This document shows, one piece after another, positions 30,901-38,016 of a stretch of 61,122 nt of DNA. The stretch is from Proteiniclasticum sediminis. Its GTDB lineage: Bacteria > Bacillota > Clostridia > Clostridiales > Clostridiaceae. Positions within the stretch are counted from its first letter, which is position 1. Every line of letters begins with the position of its first letter. Where the stretch lies: NCBI RefSeq assembly GCF_018128025.1, contig NZ_JAGSCS010000016.1:1-61122 (forward strand), written 5' to 3'. The notes below the pieces were generated by a model. That model saw nothing but the letters and a program-made list of their open reading frames with translations. It was not told where the DNA came from and made no database searches. The translations under genes were made by a program, and so were the position numbers.

Positions 30901-31152
30901 TTACTTGATCTTGTAGATGAGCTCCAGGGCTTCCTCAATCTTTTCCCGCTGCACAGCTTCCTCTTCGCCGGCAATGCAGCTGAGAAGATTTTCCGACACG
31001 AGGATATTGAGAATCTTGTCCACGCCGGCTTTCACCGCGGAGAGCTGCACCACCACATCCTTGCAGGCCCGATCTTCCTCGATCATCCGGGTGATCCCGC
31101 GGATCTGCCCTTCGATGCGGTTCAGCCGATTGATAACTTTCTTGTTTTCCAT
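30901..31152 (-). CDS. CsoR/CstR-family repressor, copy 1
   Basis: An 83-residue four-helix regulator of the CsoR/RcnR/CstR family (DUF156). It has the family start NRLNRIEGQIRGITRMIEEDRACKD and the second Cys in VSENLLSCI. The residue four before that Cys is Asn, not the copper-binding His of CsoR, which points to the persulfide-sensing CstR type. It is translated upstream of the SprT-like gene. The start at 31152 follows GAGGAG; the ORF extension upstream lacks a site. Confidence 0.87.
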   Translation of the reverse strand: MENKKVINRLNRIEGQIRGITRMIEEDRACKDVVVQLSAVKAGVDKILNILVSENLLSCIAGEEEAVQREKIEEALELIYKIK

Positions 31153-31209
31153 GCCTTGTTCTCCTCTTCCTTTTTCCTGTTCATTACCCCCATTATACCA
31201 GAATATGCC

Positions 31210-31241
31210 AAGGAGGAGCACCCGCAAAGGTGCTCCTCCTT
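31210..31241 (-). terminator. terminator after the sulfur operon
   Basis: AAGGAGGAGCACC / GGTGCTCCTCCTT form a 13-bp stem a few bases past the stop of the second CstR-like gene. The T-tract on the minus strand is poor, so it may leak into the next CstR-like gene. Confidence 0.65.
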
Positions 31242-31244
31242 TCT

Positions 31245-31502
31245 TCAGGATTTGCTTTTAAATAGAAGCTTCAGGGCTTCATCCAGACTGACACTAGGAT
31301 CCTGGGCCTCCTGGTCCTGGACACAGCTTAAAAGATTTTCCGTCACCATGAGGTGGATCACCTTGTCCATGGCGGCGCGCACCGCCATGAGCTGGGTCAC
31401 CACATCGGGACAGGCCCGGTCCTCTTCCACCATTTTCCCGATGCCCCGGAGCTGCCCTTCCATCCGGCTGAGCCGGTTGAGGTAGGCTTTTTTATCGGCC
31501 AT
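31245..31502 (-). CDS. CsoR/CstR-family repressor, copy 2
   Basis: An 85-residue paralogue of copy 1 (RLSRMEGQLRGIGKMVEEDRACPD, then VTENLLSCVQ). The same Cys-Cys pattern with Asn in place of the copper His marks it as CstR-like, and the C-terminal LFKSKS resembles S. aureus CstR. It is the last gene of the rhodanese/CoA-disulfide reductase operon, overlapping the rhodanese gene by some ten bases, and is the best candidate to bind the two operators at 33781-33823. Confidence 0.88.
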   Translation of the reverse strand: MADKKAYLNRLSRMEGQLRGIGKMVEEDRACPDVVTQLMAVRAAMDKVIHLMVTENLLSCVQDQEAQDPSVSLDEALKLLFKSKS

Positions 31503-31797
31503 ACTCCATCTCTCCTCGATAAGCGGACATGCCTCCCATGACGTTGACCACGCGGAAGCCCTGCTGACCCAGGAATTTAGAGGCCATGGCCGAACGGCTT
31601 CCGGAGAAGCACAGGATATGGTACTCCGTATTCTTGTCCAGCAGGTGAAGATTCTCCGGAATGGTGCCCAAGGCGATATGCACAGCGCCAGGCACATGAC
31701 CTGACTCAAACTCGTCATCTTCACGGACATCCACCACGTTGAGGCTGCCCTGTCTCAATTTTTGCTCAAACTCTGCCATCATGATTGAATTATACAT
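31492..31797 (-). CDS. single-domain rhodanese
   Basis: A 101-residue sulfurtransferase. VVDVREDDEFESGHVPGAVHI and the active-site loop ILCFSGSRSAMASK (Cys in CFSGSR) are intact, so it should move sulfane sulfur. The start ATG at 31797 overlaps the stop of the CoA-disulfide reductase gene (ATGTATAA). Third gene of the sulfur operon. Confidence 0.9.
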   Translation of the reverse strand: MYNSIMMAEFEQKLRQGSLNVVDVREDDEFESGHVPGAVHIALGTIPENLHLLDKNTEYHILCFSGSRSAMASKFLGQQGFRVVNVMGGMSAYRGEMEYGR

Positions 31798-33445
31798 CGT
31801 ATCGAATCTCCTCTTTCTTTGCTCTGCTGTAAATATTAAAGGCACCGTCCAGGTTCACCGCCTGGTACCCGTGCTGCTTGAGAATCCGTTCGGCCATGTA
31901 GCTTCGCTGACCGCTCTGGCAGCTGACCACCACATTTTTCCCGGCGGGAATTTCATGTAAGCGCTCCCGTAGGTCATTCAGGGGGATGTTGACAAACCCG
32001 TCGATCCGTCCCCGGGCCACTTCGCCCGGCTCCCGGACGTCCAGAAGGAACCAGCCTTCCTCACGCTTCTCCTCCAGCTCGTACCACTGGATATTGTCGC
32101 TGAACCCTTCCAGGATGTTGGTGGCGGCATAGCCCACCATGTTCACCGGATCCTTGGCGGAGCCAAAGGGCGGCGCATAGGTGAATTCCAGCTCCATGAG
32201 GTCCTCCACCCGAAGATCGCCCTTTATGGCTGTGGCCAAGATGTCGATGCGCTTGTCCACCCCGTCAGCCCCCACGGCCTGGGCACCATAAATGCGGCCG
32301 TCCACAGGACTGAAGAGCATCTTCAGGAAGATGGAGGAAGCGCCGGGGAAGTACCCCGCATGGCTGTTGGCCGTGATGTGCACGGCCTTGAAGGGAAGCT
32401 TCGCGGCCTGGAGCTGACGCTCGTTAAGCCCCACGGATGCGGCGGCTTTCCCGAAGACTCGGACAATGGCCGTACCGATGCTGCCCTTGTTCTTGCGGGC
32501 CACGCCACTTAAGATATCCGCCACCTGGCGTCCCTGGCGGTTGGCGGGGCTGGCCAGGGCGATCATGGCATTGTCCTCGAGAATCGTATTCTTCACGATG
32601 ATGGCATCACCCACGGCATAGATATCTTTCACACTGGTCTCGTAGTTCTCATCCACGAGAATTCCGCCCCGCATGCCCAGCTCTACGCCAGCGCTTTGGG
32701 CCAGGGTGTTTTCGGGCAGGACGCCCACGGACAAGATGGTGAGTTCACTTTCCAGACGCTCGCCATTTTTCAGCTCCACCTGGCGTCCCTCTTCATGGAA
32801 AGCGCTGGCCGCCGTGCCGGTGATGACCCGGATGCCGTTGGCGGTAAGCTCTTCTTCCACGAAGGCCGCCATTTCGGGATCAAAGGGCGGAAGTACCTGG
32901 GGAGCCATTTCCACCACGGTGACGTCCAGTCCTCGATGCTTCAGGCTTTCGGCCATTTCCAGACCGATGAAGCCAGCGCCAATGACCACAGCCTTTTTCG
33001 GGGATTTCTCCTCCAGGAAAGCCGTAATGGCATCCACATCGGGGACATTGCGCAGGGTGAAAAGATTCTTTGCCTCTGCCAGGCCCGGGGTGGGCGGAAT
33101 AAAGGGCTTAGCGCCCGGAGAGAGAATCAGCTTGTCATAGGTTTCCCGGTACTCTCCCTGGGGTCCCCGGACCAGGACTTCCTTTTTGGCGCCGTCCACG
33201 GAAAGGACTTCCGTTTCGGGACGGACATCCAGGCCAAAACGGGCCCGGAGGCTTTCGGGGGTTTGGACCAGAAGGTTCTGGCGCTTTCGGATCTCCCCGG
33301 AAATGTAGTAAGGCAGACCGCAGTTGGCAAAGGACACGTAGGGTCCCTTTTCAAAGATGATGATCTCTGCCTCTTCCTGAAGTCTTCGTAATCTTGTGGC
33401 TGCAGACATGCCGCCGGCGACTCCGCCGACAATGACAATTTTCAT
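31790..33445 (-). CDS. CoA-disulfide reductase fused to rhodanese
   Basis: A 551-residue FAD enzyme of the CoADR-RHD group. Residues 1-~445 are a pyridine nucleotide-disulfide oxidoreductase: IVIVGGVAGGMSAATRLRRL, the single active-site Cys in SFANCGLPYYISG, GAGFIGLEMAESLKHRG (NAD(P)H site) and DIYAVGDAI (FAD). The last ~100 residues are a rhodanese with VVSCQSGQRSYMA. Such fusions reduce CoA persulfide/polysulfide to sulfide. It lies in one operon with two rhodaneses and a CstR-like regulator, so a reactive-sulfur role is likely. Confidence 0.92.
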   Translation of the reverse strand: MKIVIVGGVAGGMSAATRLRRLQEEAEIIIFEKGPYVSFANCGLPYYISGEIRKRQNLLVQTPESLRARFGLDVRPETEVLSVDGAKKEVLVRGPQGEYRETYDKLILSPGAKPFIPPTPGLAEAKNLFTLRNVPDVDAITAFLEEKSPKKAVVIGAGFIGLEMAESLKHRGLDVTVVEMAPQVLPPFDPEMAAFVEEELTANGIRVITGTAASAFHEEGRQVELKNGERLESELTILSVGVLPENTLAQSAGVELGMRGGILVDENYETSVKDIYAVGDAIIVKNTILEDNAMIALASPANRQGRQVADILSGVARKNKGSIGTAIVRVFGKAAASVGLNERQLQAAKLPFKAVHITANSHAGYFPGASSIFLKMLFSPVDGRIYGAQAVGADGVDKRIDILATAIKGDLRVEDLMELEFTYAPPFGSAKDPVNMVGYAATNILEGFSDNIQWYELEEKREEGWFLLDVREPGEVARGRIDGFVNIPLNDLRERLHEIPAGKNVVVSCQSGQRSYMAERILKQHGYQAVNLDGAFNIYSRAKKEEIRYDV

Positions 33446-33739
33446 TTACTTCACCGCTCCTCTCCACTGGTTCATGCCCCCATTGACGTTGATGGCTTCC
33501 ACGCCCATTTTCGTGAGCTGCTTGGTAGCGGAGGAACTGCGCATGCCGGACTGACAGATAACGTAAACCGGTCCCTGGCCAGTGAAGGTTCCTACTTTCG
33601 CCAGCGGCAGATTCTTGGCGCCAGGGATATGGCCATTCTTAAACTCATAGGGTTCACGGACATCCAGGATCTGCGGCTTTTCGCTCAGCATCCCCTGAAG
33701 CTCGGTGGTGGAAACAGATTTCATTCGATTAAAAAACAT
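33446..33739 (-). CDS. single-domain rhodanese, first gene of sulfur operon
   Basis: A 97-residue sulfurtransferase: ILDVREPYEFKNGHIPGAKNL and the active-site loop VICQSGMRSSSAT. AGGGG precedes the ATG. It sits one base before the CoADR gene and downstream of the operator-bearing promoter, so it is the first gene to respond to the signal. Confidence 0.91.
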   Translation of the reverse strand: MFFNRMKSVSTTELQGMLSEKPQILDVREPYEFKNGHIPGAKNLPLAKVGTFTGQGPVYVICQSGMRSSSATKQLTKMGVEAINVNGGMNQWRGAVK

Positions 33740-33780
33740 AATATTTACCCCTTTTATTCACAAAATTGCGGAGGAGGATC

Positions 33781-33832
33781 ATACCCCCTCCTGGTATACT
33801 TGAATCATACCATAGGGGGGTATCCTTGTAAA
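33781..33832 (-). promoter_or_regulatory. promoter with two CstR/CsoR-type operators
   Basis: On the minus strand -35 TTTACA (33827-33832), a 17-base spacer and -10 TATGAT (33804-33809). Two near-identical 17-bp operators lie in opposite orientation: 33807-33823 (minus strand ATACCCCCCTATGGTAT) fills the spacer, and 33781-33797 (plus strand ATACCCCCTCCTGGTAT) covers the start region. The ATACC...GGTAT, G/C-rich pattern is typical of CsoR-family operators. Confidence 0.82.
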
Positions 33833-33841
33833 TAGACTTTG

Positions 33842-33870
33842 TAAAAAAAGAACTGGCTTCTTCAAGCCAG
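33842..33870 (-). terminator. terminator of the Fe-S/GNAT gene
   Basis: CTGGCTT / AAGCCAG hairpin (33853-33870) followed on the minus strand by TTCTTTTTTTAC. A textbook intrinsic terminator. Confidence 0.92.
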
Positions 33871-33877
33871 CTCCGGT

Positions 33878-34435
33878 TTAGTCGGGTAGTTTATGCTCCA
33901 AATGGCGATAGGCGGGAATTCGGGTGATGACCTTCCGGGCAAAGGAACAAAGGGGAAGTATTTTCCGGTTCTCTTCCTCCGCCACATTGACCACCTGCTT
34001 CACCAGGCCATTGCCGATGAACTGGCCGCTGTAGGCCGGATCCACTTCGGTGCGGGTGATGACGAGGAGGTCTTCTCCTTCCCGGTGAAATTCGATGAAC
34101 CCCACCGAAAGACTGCCTTTGCAGGCCAAGATCTTCAGTCCGCTTTCCTCTTTCTGGTAGCGGGTTTCTTCCGGATGGGGCTGGGGGAAAATTTCCTCAC
34201 TGTCTTTCATCCTGTATTTCAGGGCCTTGGAGGGGCACTGGGCGATGAGACGCTGCACTTCTTCCTGGGGTCCCAGATCGGGGAGGATCCAGGGTTTTCG
34301 CCTGAGGTTAAATACCTCCCGGTCGCCCCGGATGCAGATGCCCGCATGCTCGCAAAGGGCCAGGCTGAAATAGATGTCCATCTCCTCACCTCGATATTTC
34401 TTGTATCCCTGCTCCATCAGTTCCTTCTCATTCAT
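33878..34435 (-). CDS. divergent 4Fe-4S domain fused to GNAT acetyltransferase-like domain
   Basis: A 185-residue two-domain protein. The first ~75 residues look like the divergent single-cluster ferredoxin domain (DUF1271/Fer4_19): LALCEHAGICIRGDREVFNLRRKPWI and the third Cys in IAQCPSKALKY. The rest resembles a small Yjdj-type GNAT fold (VGFIEFHREGEDLLVITRTEVDPAYSGQFIGNGLVKQVVNVAEEENRKILPLCSFARKVI). Function unknown. Start at 34435 follows AAGGAG with nine bases. A TATAAT-like box precedes it. Confidence 0.8.
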   Translation of the reverse strand: MNEKELMEQGYKKYRGEEMDIYFSLALCEHAGICIRGDREVFNLRRKPWILPDLGPQEEVQRLIAQCPSKALKYRMKDSEEIFPQPHPEETRYQKEESGLKILACKGSLSVGFIEFHREGEDLLVITRTEVDPAYSGQFIGNGLVKQVVNVAEEENRKILPLCSFARKVITRIPAYRHLEHKLPD

Positions 34436-34501
34436 GGACCGAATCTCCTTTTCCTCGTGCCGTTTTGGGGTGCTGCCTCCCCACATCTATCTCCTATTAT
34501 A

Positions 34502-34531
34502 CCTCAGCGGGAGGGGATTTTCCCGCTGAGG
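34502..34531. terminator. hairpin after aspS
   Basis: CCTCAGCGGGA / TCCCGCTGAGG form an 11-bp stem between aspS and the Fe-S/GNAT gene. No clear T-run follows on the minus strand; a TATAAT box is next to it, so it may double as part of the next promoter region. Confidence 0.55.
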
Positions 34532-34560
34532 CAGAAGTTAAGAAAATTTAACCTTTCTCT

Positions 34561-35973
34561 TTAGGGGATGAGCCGCTGAGTGTCCCGGGGAAAGAGGGTG
34601 GCCCGGCGCACATTGTCCTGCTGAAGAAGCCGGCTGGTGAGGCGCTCCATGCCCAAGCCTAACCCGCCATGGGGCGGCATGCCGTGTTTATGGATCATCA
34701 GGTAGCTCTCAAAGTCTTCCATCGTCATTCCCCGCCGGTTCATCTTGGCCACCTGTTCCCCATACTCATGGATCCGCTGGCCCCCGGTGGTGATCTCCAC
34801 CCCGCGGAACAGGAGGTCGAAACTCAAGGTTTCCTCGGGATTTTGAGGGTCCTCCATGGCGTAGAAGGGACGCTTCGTCGTGGGATAATGGGTGACAAAG
34901 ACAAACTCGCTGCCGATTTCTTCGTAAATCAGGGCGCAGAGCCGTTTTTCCTCTTCCGGTTCCAGATCCGGGGAAAACTCTGCCCCTGCCTCCTCGCCCC
35001 AAAGGAGGGCCTTGGCCTCGGAAAATTTCAGCGCTGGGATGGCCTCCACCGAGGGGAGCGTTACCCCCAGTAACCTTAGCTCCTCCTGGGCATTTTCTTC
35101 CAGATGGGCCATGAGGTGACGCATCATCCGGGTCTCCACCTCCATGATTTCCTGGAAGGAAGCGATATAGCCCATCTCCAGGTCCACGCTGGTGTACTCG
35201 TTGAGATGCCGGGATGTGTCATGCTTTTCCGCCCGGAACACGGGGCCGATTTCGAAAACCCGTTCGAAGACCCCCACCATCATCTGCTTGTAGAACTGGG
35301 GACTCTGGGCTAAGAAGGCCTCCTTTCCGAAATAGGGCAGGGCGAAAATATTGGCCCCCCCTTCCGCTCCCGCATAGACGATTTTCGGGGTATGGATTTC
35401 CGTGAAGCCCTCCTGGTGGAAAAATTCCCGGAAGCTCCGGGTCATCTCCGCCTGGATCTTAAAGACCGCCCGCTCCTTTTCGTGGCGAAGGGTCAGGGGA
35501 CGATAATTTAGGGCTGTCTCCAGGTTCACGTCCAGATTTTTCTGGTTCAGCACTACGGGGGATAGGGCCTTGGGCCGGGAGAGAATCTCTACAGCCAGGA
35601 TCCGCAGGTCGAAGCCGGTCTTGGATCGCTCTTCGGGCACCACTTCTACAGTGAAGTTCCCGCAGAGCTCCTCCTCCAGTTCCTCCAGGGGAAAGGGCGT
35701 GTATTCGGGGCTCAGGATCCCCTGAACAATGCCCTTCCGCTGACGAATCAGCACAAAGGCAAATCCCGTCATGCGCCGAATCTTATGGACGCTGCCGCGG
35801 ATCTTCACGATCTCCCCGAGATGTTCCCCCAAGGTTTTGGCTTCCAGAAACCCTTCGGGGGTTTCTCCGTTGATCCAGTTCAGTTTAATCATCATGTTCT
35901 TTTCCTCCTCCATTTCGTTTTCATCATCGCCATCCTCGGAAGAATCCTTGAGGACACTGTCCTTCTGTCCCAT
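34561..35973 (-). CDS. aspS: aspartyl-tRNA synthetase, archaeal/non-discriminating type
   Basis: A class II synthetase (~470 residues). The OB-fold anticodon domain is GEIVKIRGSVHKIRRMTGFAFVLIR (~55-80 of the long form). Catalytic motifs: FFHQEGFTEIHTPKIV (motif 1), FRAEKHDTSRHLNEYTSVDLEMG (motif 2) and GGLGLGMERLTSRLL (motif 3). The AGAEGGANIFALPYFGKEAFLAQSPQFYKQ stretch and lack of the bacterial insertion mark the archaeal branch, which charges both tRNA-Asp and tRNA-Asn. With GatCAB this gives Asn-tRNA by amidation. Start at 35973 has an AAGGGGGTGAT site; the ATG at 35895 (after GGAGG) is an alternative. Confidence 0.9.
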   Translation of the reverse strand: MGQKDSVLKDSSEDGDDENEMEEEKNMMIKLNWINGETPEGFLEAKTLGEHLGEIVKIRGSVHKIRRMTGFAFVLIRQRKGIVQGILSPEYTPFPLEELEEELCGNFTVEVVPEERSKTGFDLRILAVEILSRPKALSPVVLNQKNLDVNLETALNYRPLTLRHEKERAVFKIQAEMTRSFREFFHQEGFTEIHTPKIVYAGAEGGANIFALPYFGKEAFLAQSPQFYKQMMVGVFERVFEIGPVFRAEKHDTSRHLNEYTSVDLEMGYIASFQEIMEVETRMMRHLMAHLEENAQEELRLLGVTLPSVEAIPALKFSEAKALLWGEEAGAEFSPDLEPEEEKRLCALIYEEIGSEFVFVTHYPTTKRPFYAMEDPQNPEETLSFDLLFRGVEITTGGQRIHEYGEQVAKMNRRGMTMEDFESYLMIHKHGMPPHGGLGLGMERLTSRLLQQDNVRRATLFPRDTQRLIP

Positions 35974-36003
35974 GCCATCACCCCCTTTCTCTGCTCTATA
36001 AAG

Positions 36004-36215
36004 ATAAAAAACCCCATGGGCAATTAATAAAATCACCCATGGGGTCCGCTGAGGAAACCGTCACAGGTACAGCACAAAGAGCGCTTGTACCTATGTCATC
36101 ATAGCTACAAGCGCCGGGGATCGTCATCCATTTTGGGGAAGATCCTGTACAGCATGGCGGGTCACCTCAACTCTAAATTTTATTCAGTGTAGCACCGAAA
36201 GCATCGGGGCGTCAA
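36004..36215 (-). promoter_or_regulatory. aspS promoter and attenuator-like structured leader
   Basis: Minus strand: -35 TTGACG (36210-36215), 18-base spacer, -10 TACACT (36186-36191). About 140 bases of leader follow, with a long hairpin 36081-36114 (GCGCTTGTA / TACAAGCGC, a mismatch, then CTATG/CATAG), and a terminator: ACCCCATGGG (36036-36045) pairs with CCCATGGGGT (36011-36020), then TTTTTATC. The terminator precedes the aspS ribosome site, so readthrough must be controlled. No T-box or known riboswitch motif was recognised. Confidence 0.7.
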
Positions 36216-36259
36216 CCCCAAACCCGTTGCCTTCAGGGGATTTTCTTCTCTTTTCTTCG

Positions 36260-36478
36260 CTACAGGGCAATGATCTTCTCAGCATACCACTGGGCGAGCC
36301 GAAGATCCGCCACGGTGAGAAGAAGCTCTTCCCTTCCGTTCACCCATGCCTTCACGTCATATTTCCGAATCCTTTCGTCATACTCTAGGTGGACATACCG
36401 GTACACCGGCCGCCTTTTGGACGACTCCTTCGTATTTTCTCGCGCCAGCTTCACCAGCAGAAGTTCGATCCCGTCCAT
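36260..36478 (-). CDS. small hypothetical protein
   Basis: A 72-residue charged cytoplasmic protein with no family recognised. It reads DGIELLLVKLARENTKESSKRRPVYRYVHLEYDERIRKYDVKAWVNGREELLLTV, suggesting an alpha/beta fold. The ATG at 36478 follows GAGGAGGGG; the ORF extends upstream to 36592 without a site. It lies between aspS and the HAD gene, divergent from the latter. Confidence 0.65.
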   Translation of the reverse strand: MDGIELLLVKLARENTKESSKRRPVYRYVHLEYDERIRKYDVKAWVNGREELLLTVADLRLAQWYAEKIIAL

Positions 36479-36658
36479 GGCTTCCCCTCCTCTTTTCCTT
36501 ATCATAGCCCTACGCCTGGAATAATTCCACCCTGGAAAAAGAAATGGCGCCCAATGGGTAATCCTGGTTTTACCTTCGAGATTACTCTTCAAAAATTAAC
36601 ATTTCTGGGGTATAATTCCCCATGACGGAAACACATCAGTTTGAAAAATGGAGAGAAC

Positions 36659-37435
36659 ATGAAACGTAAATTTATATTTTTTGATATTGACGGCACTTTA
36701 GCCGTGGGCACCCCAGGACGGCAGTACATTCCCGAGTCCACTACCCTGGCCCTGAAAAAGCTTCGGGAAGCCGGACACTTTGTGGCCATCGCCACGGGAC
36801 GAAGCCAGGCCATGGCCCGGAAGGTCATGGAGGAGCTGGGCTTTGACCATATGGTCAGCGATGGGGGCTACGGCATCACCATCGATCGAAAACTCGTCCA
36901 CCTGGAGCCTTTGAACTACGAACTGGCGGTAAAGCTCATTGAGGAGTGCCGCGCAAAGGACATCCTCTGGGCCTTCTCCCCGGAGAATGTTCCCTTCCGT
37001 CTGGCACCGGATAACCGATTCCGGGATATCACCGCCGACGAGTACATGGAGACCCGGGTCATGGAGAACCTGAACCCCCGGGACTACGAGAAAATCTACA
37101 AGGTCTATGTGGCAGTACCCTCCCCGGAGGAGGAGCACCTGGAAACCCTTCGTGAGCTTCCCTGGTGCCGCTTCCACGATACCTACATCTTTGTGGAGCC
37201 CGCTGACAAATCCGTGGGCATCAAAAGAATCGTGGACCACTTCCAGGGAAGCTACAGCGATGTGGTGGTCTTTGGCGATGAAAAGAACGACCTGTCCATG
37301 TTCCTGCCCGAATGGACCAGCATCGCCATGGGCAACGCCATCGATGCCCTGAAGGAACGGGCCACCTATGTGACCCGGGATGCCGCCGATGACGGCATTT
37401 ACCATGCCTGCGAAACCTATGGCTGGTTTCTCTAG
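36659..37435 (+). CDS. HAD-superfamily Cof-type phosphatase
   Basis: A 258-residue haloacid-dehalogenase phosphatase with a type C2 cap. Motif 1 FFDIDGTL (catalytic Asp ~9), motif 2 IATGRS, motif 3 with Lys in PADKSVGIKRIV, motif 4 FGDEKNDLSMF. Such enzymes dephosphorylate sugar phosphates, FMN or cofactors; the substrate is not clear. The ATG at 36659 follows GGAGAG; the TTG start at 36641 has no site. TATAAT lies at 36611-36616. Confidence 0.9.
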   Translation: MKRKFIFFDIDGTLAVGTPGRQYIPESTTLALKKLREAGHFVAIATGRSQAMARKVMEELGFDHMVSDGGYGITIDRKLVHLEPLNYELAVKLIEECRAKDILWAFSPENVPFRLAPDNRFRDITADEYMETRVMENLNPRDYEKIYKVYVAVPSPEEEHLETLRELPWCRFHDTYIFVEPADKSVGIKRIVDHFQGSYSDVVVFGDEKNDLSMFLPEWTSIAMGNAIDALKERATYVTRDAADDGIYHACETYGWFL

Positions 37436-37456
37436 CCTTCTTTACAAGTGAACGAG

Positions 37457-37492
37457 AAAAGGATGACCTCTTCAAGGGGCCATCCTTTTTTT
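37457..37492. terminator. terminator after HAD gene (shared with ferritin-like gene)
   Basis: AAAAGGATG(A)CC pairs with GG(C)CATCCTTTTTTT; T-runs flank both sides. It separates the convergent HAD gene (+) and the liv/flavoprotein operon (-). Confidence 0.85.
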
Positions 37493-37524
37493 GGCGTTTC
37501 CGCCGATTTATGGAGGGGAAGAGA

Positions 37525-38004
37525 TTAACGCTGCTGGTCGATTTTCTTGGCGAACACCTTTTGGAGATGTTTCCGCTCTTCCTTTAAGATGAGGCGGATC
37601 TCTTCCGAGGCGATGCTGGGATAGAGGTCCTGGAGCTCCAGGACATAGAAGATGGCATCCCGTTCCATTTTTTCCGCCAGGTCATAGAGATCCATCCTGG
37701 CGAGGAGACTGTCCATCTCCTCTTCGCCATCCCGGTTTCGGCTGAAGAGATTAGTGCGGATGAGGAGGTGCACATAGCCTTCGTCCCCTTCTTCCACATC
37801 CTCCAAGAGGGTGCCCCGGAATTTGCTACGGATGGCTTCATAAATCTTGGCATGGCGGTCCTCATCGGCGGCCAGCTCTTCAAAGAAAGTCTGGTCAGCG
37901 GAATTATCCAGCCGCTTTACGATATGCCGGTAGAGGGCCGCGGATTTTTCCTCATTGAGGATAATAGTGTCCAAAAGACGCAGGGCGTCGGTTCCTAAAG
38001 TCAT
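37525..38004 (-). CDS. ferritin-like (rubrerythrin-type) diiron protein
   Basis: A 159-residue four-helix protein. Metal ligands are spaced like rubrerythrin: EEKSAALYRHI (~18-28), EELAADEDRHAKIYE (~43-57), EKMERDAIFYVLE (~110) and LKEERKHLQKVF (~145). It lacks the rubredoxin domain. Likely a peroxidase or iron-handling role. The ATG at 38004 has AAGGAG eight bases upstream; the GTG at 38013 does not. Last gene of the liv/OYE/SDR/flavoprotein operon. Confidence 0.82.
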   Translation of the reverse strand: MTLGTDALRLLDTIILNEEKSAALYRHIVKRLDNSADQTFFEELAADEDRHAKIYEAIRSKFRGTLLEDVEEGDEGYVHLLIRTNLFSRNRDGEEEMDSLLARMDLYDLAEKMERDAIFYVLELQDLYPSIASEEIRLILKEERKHLQKVFAKKIDQQR

Positions 38005-38016
38005 GGAATTCACTCC

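Noticed and set aside
30901-31502. Copper sensor CsoR
   Set aside because: The copper-ligand His is Asn in both proteins and the neighbours are sulfur-transfer genes, so CstR-type is more likely.
35974-36036. Upstream extension of aspS to the GTG at 36036
   Set aside because: That start lies in the terminator stem-loop and has no ribosome site.
36004-36215. T-box riboswitch before aspS
   Set aside because: No T-box sequence complementary to NCCA and no AG-bulge/specifier arrangement was recognised; left as an unnamed leader.
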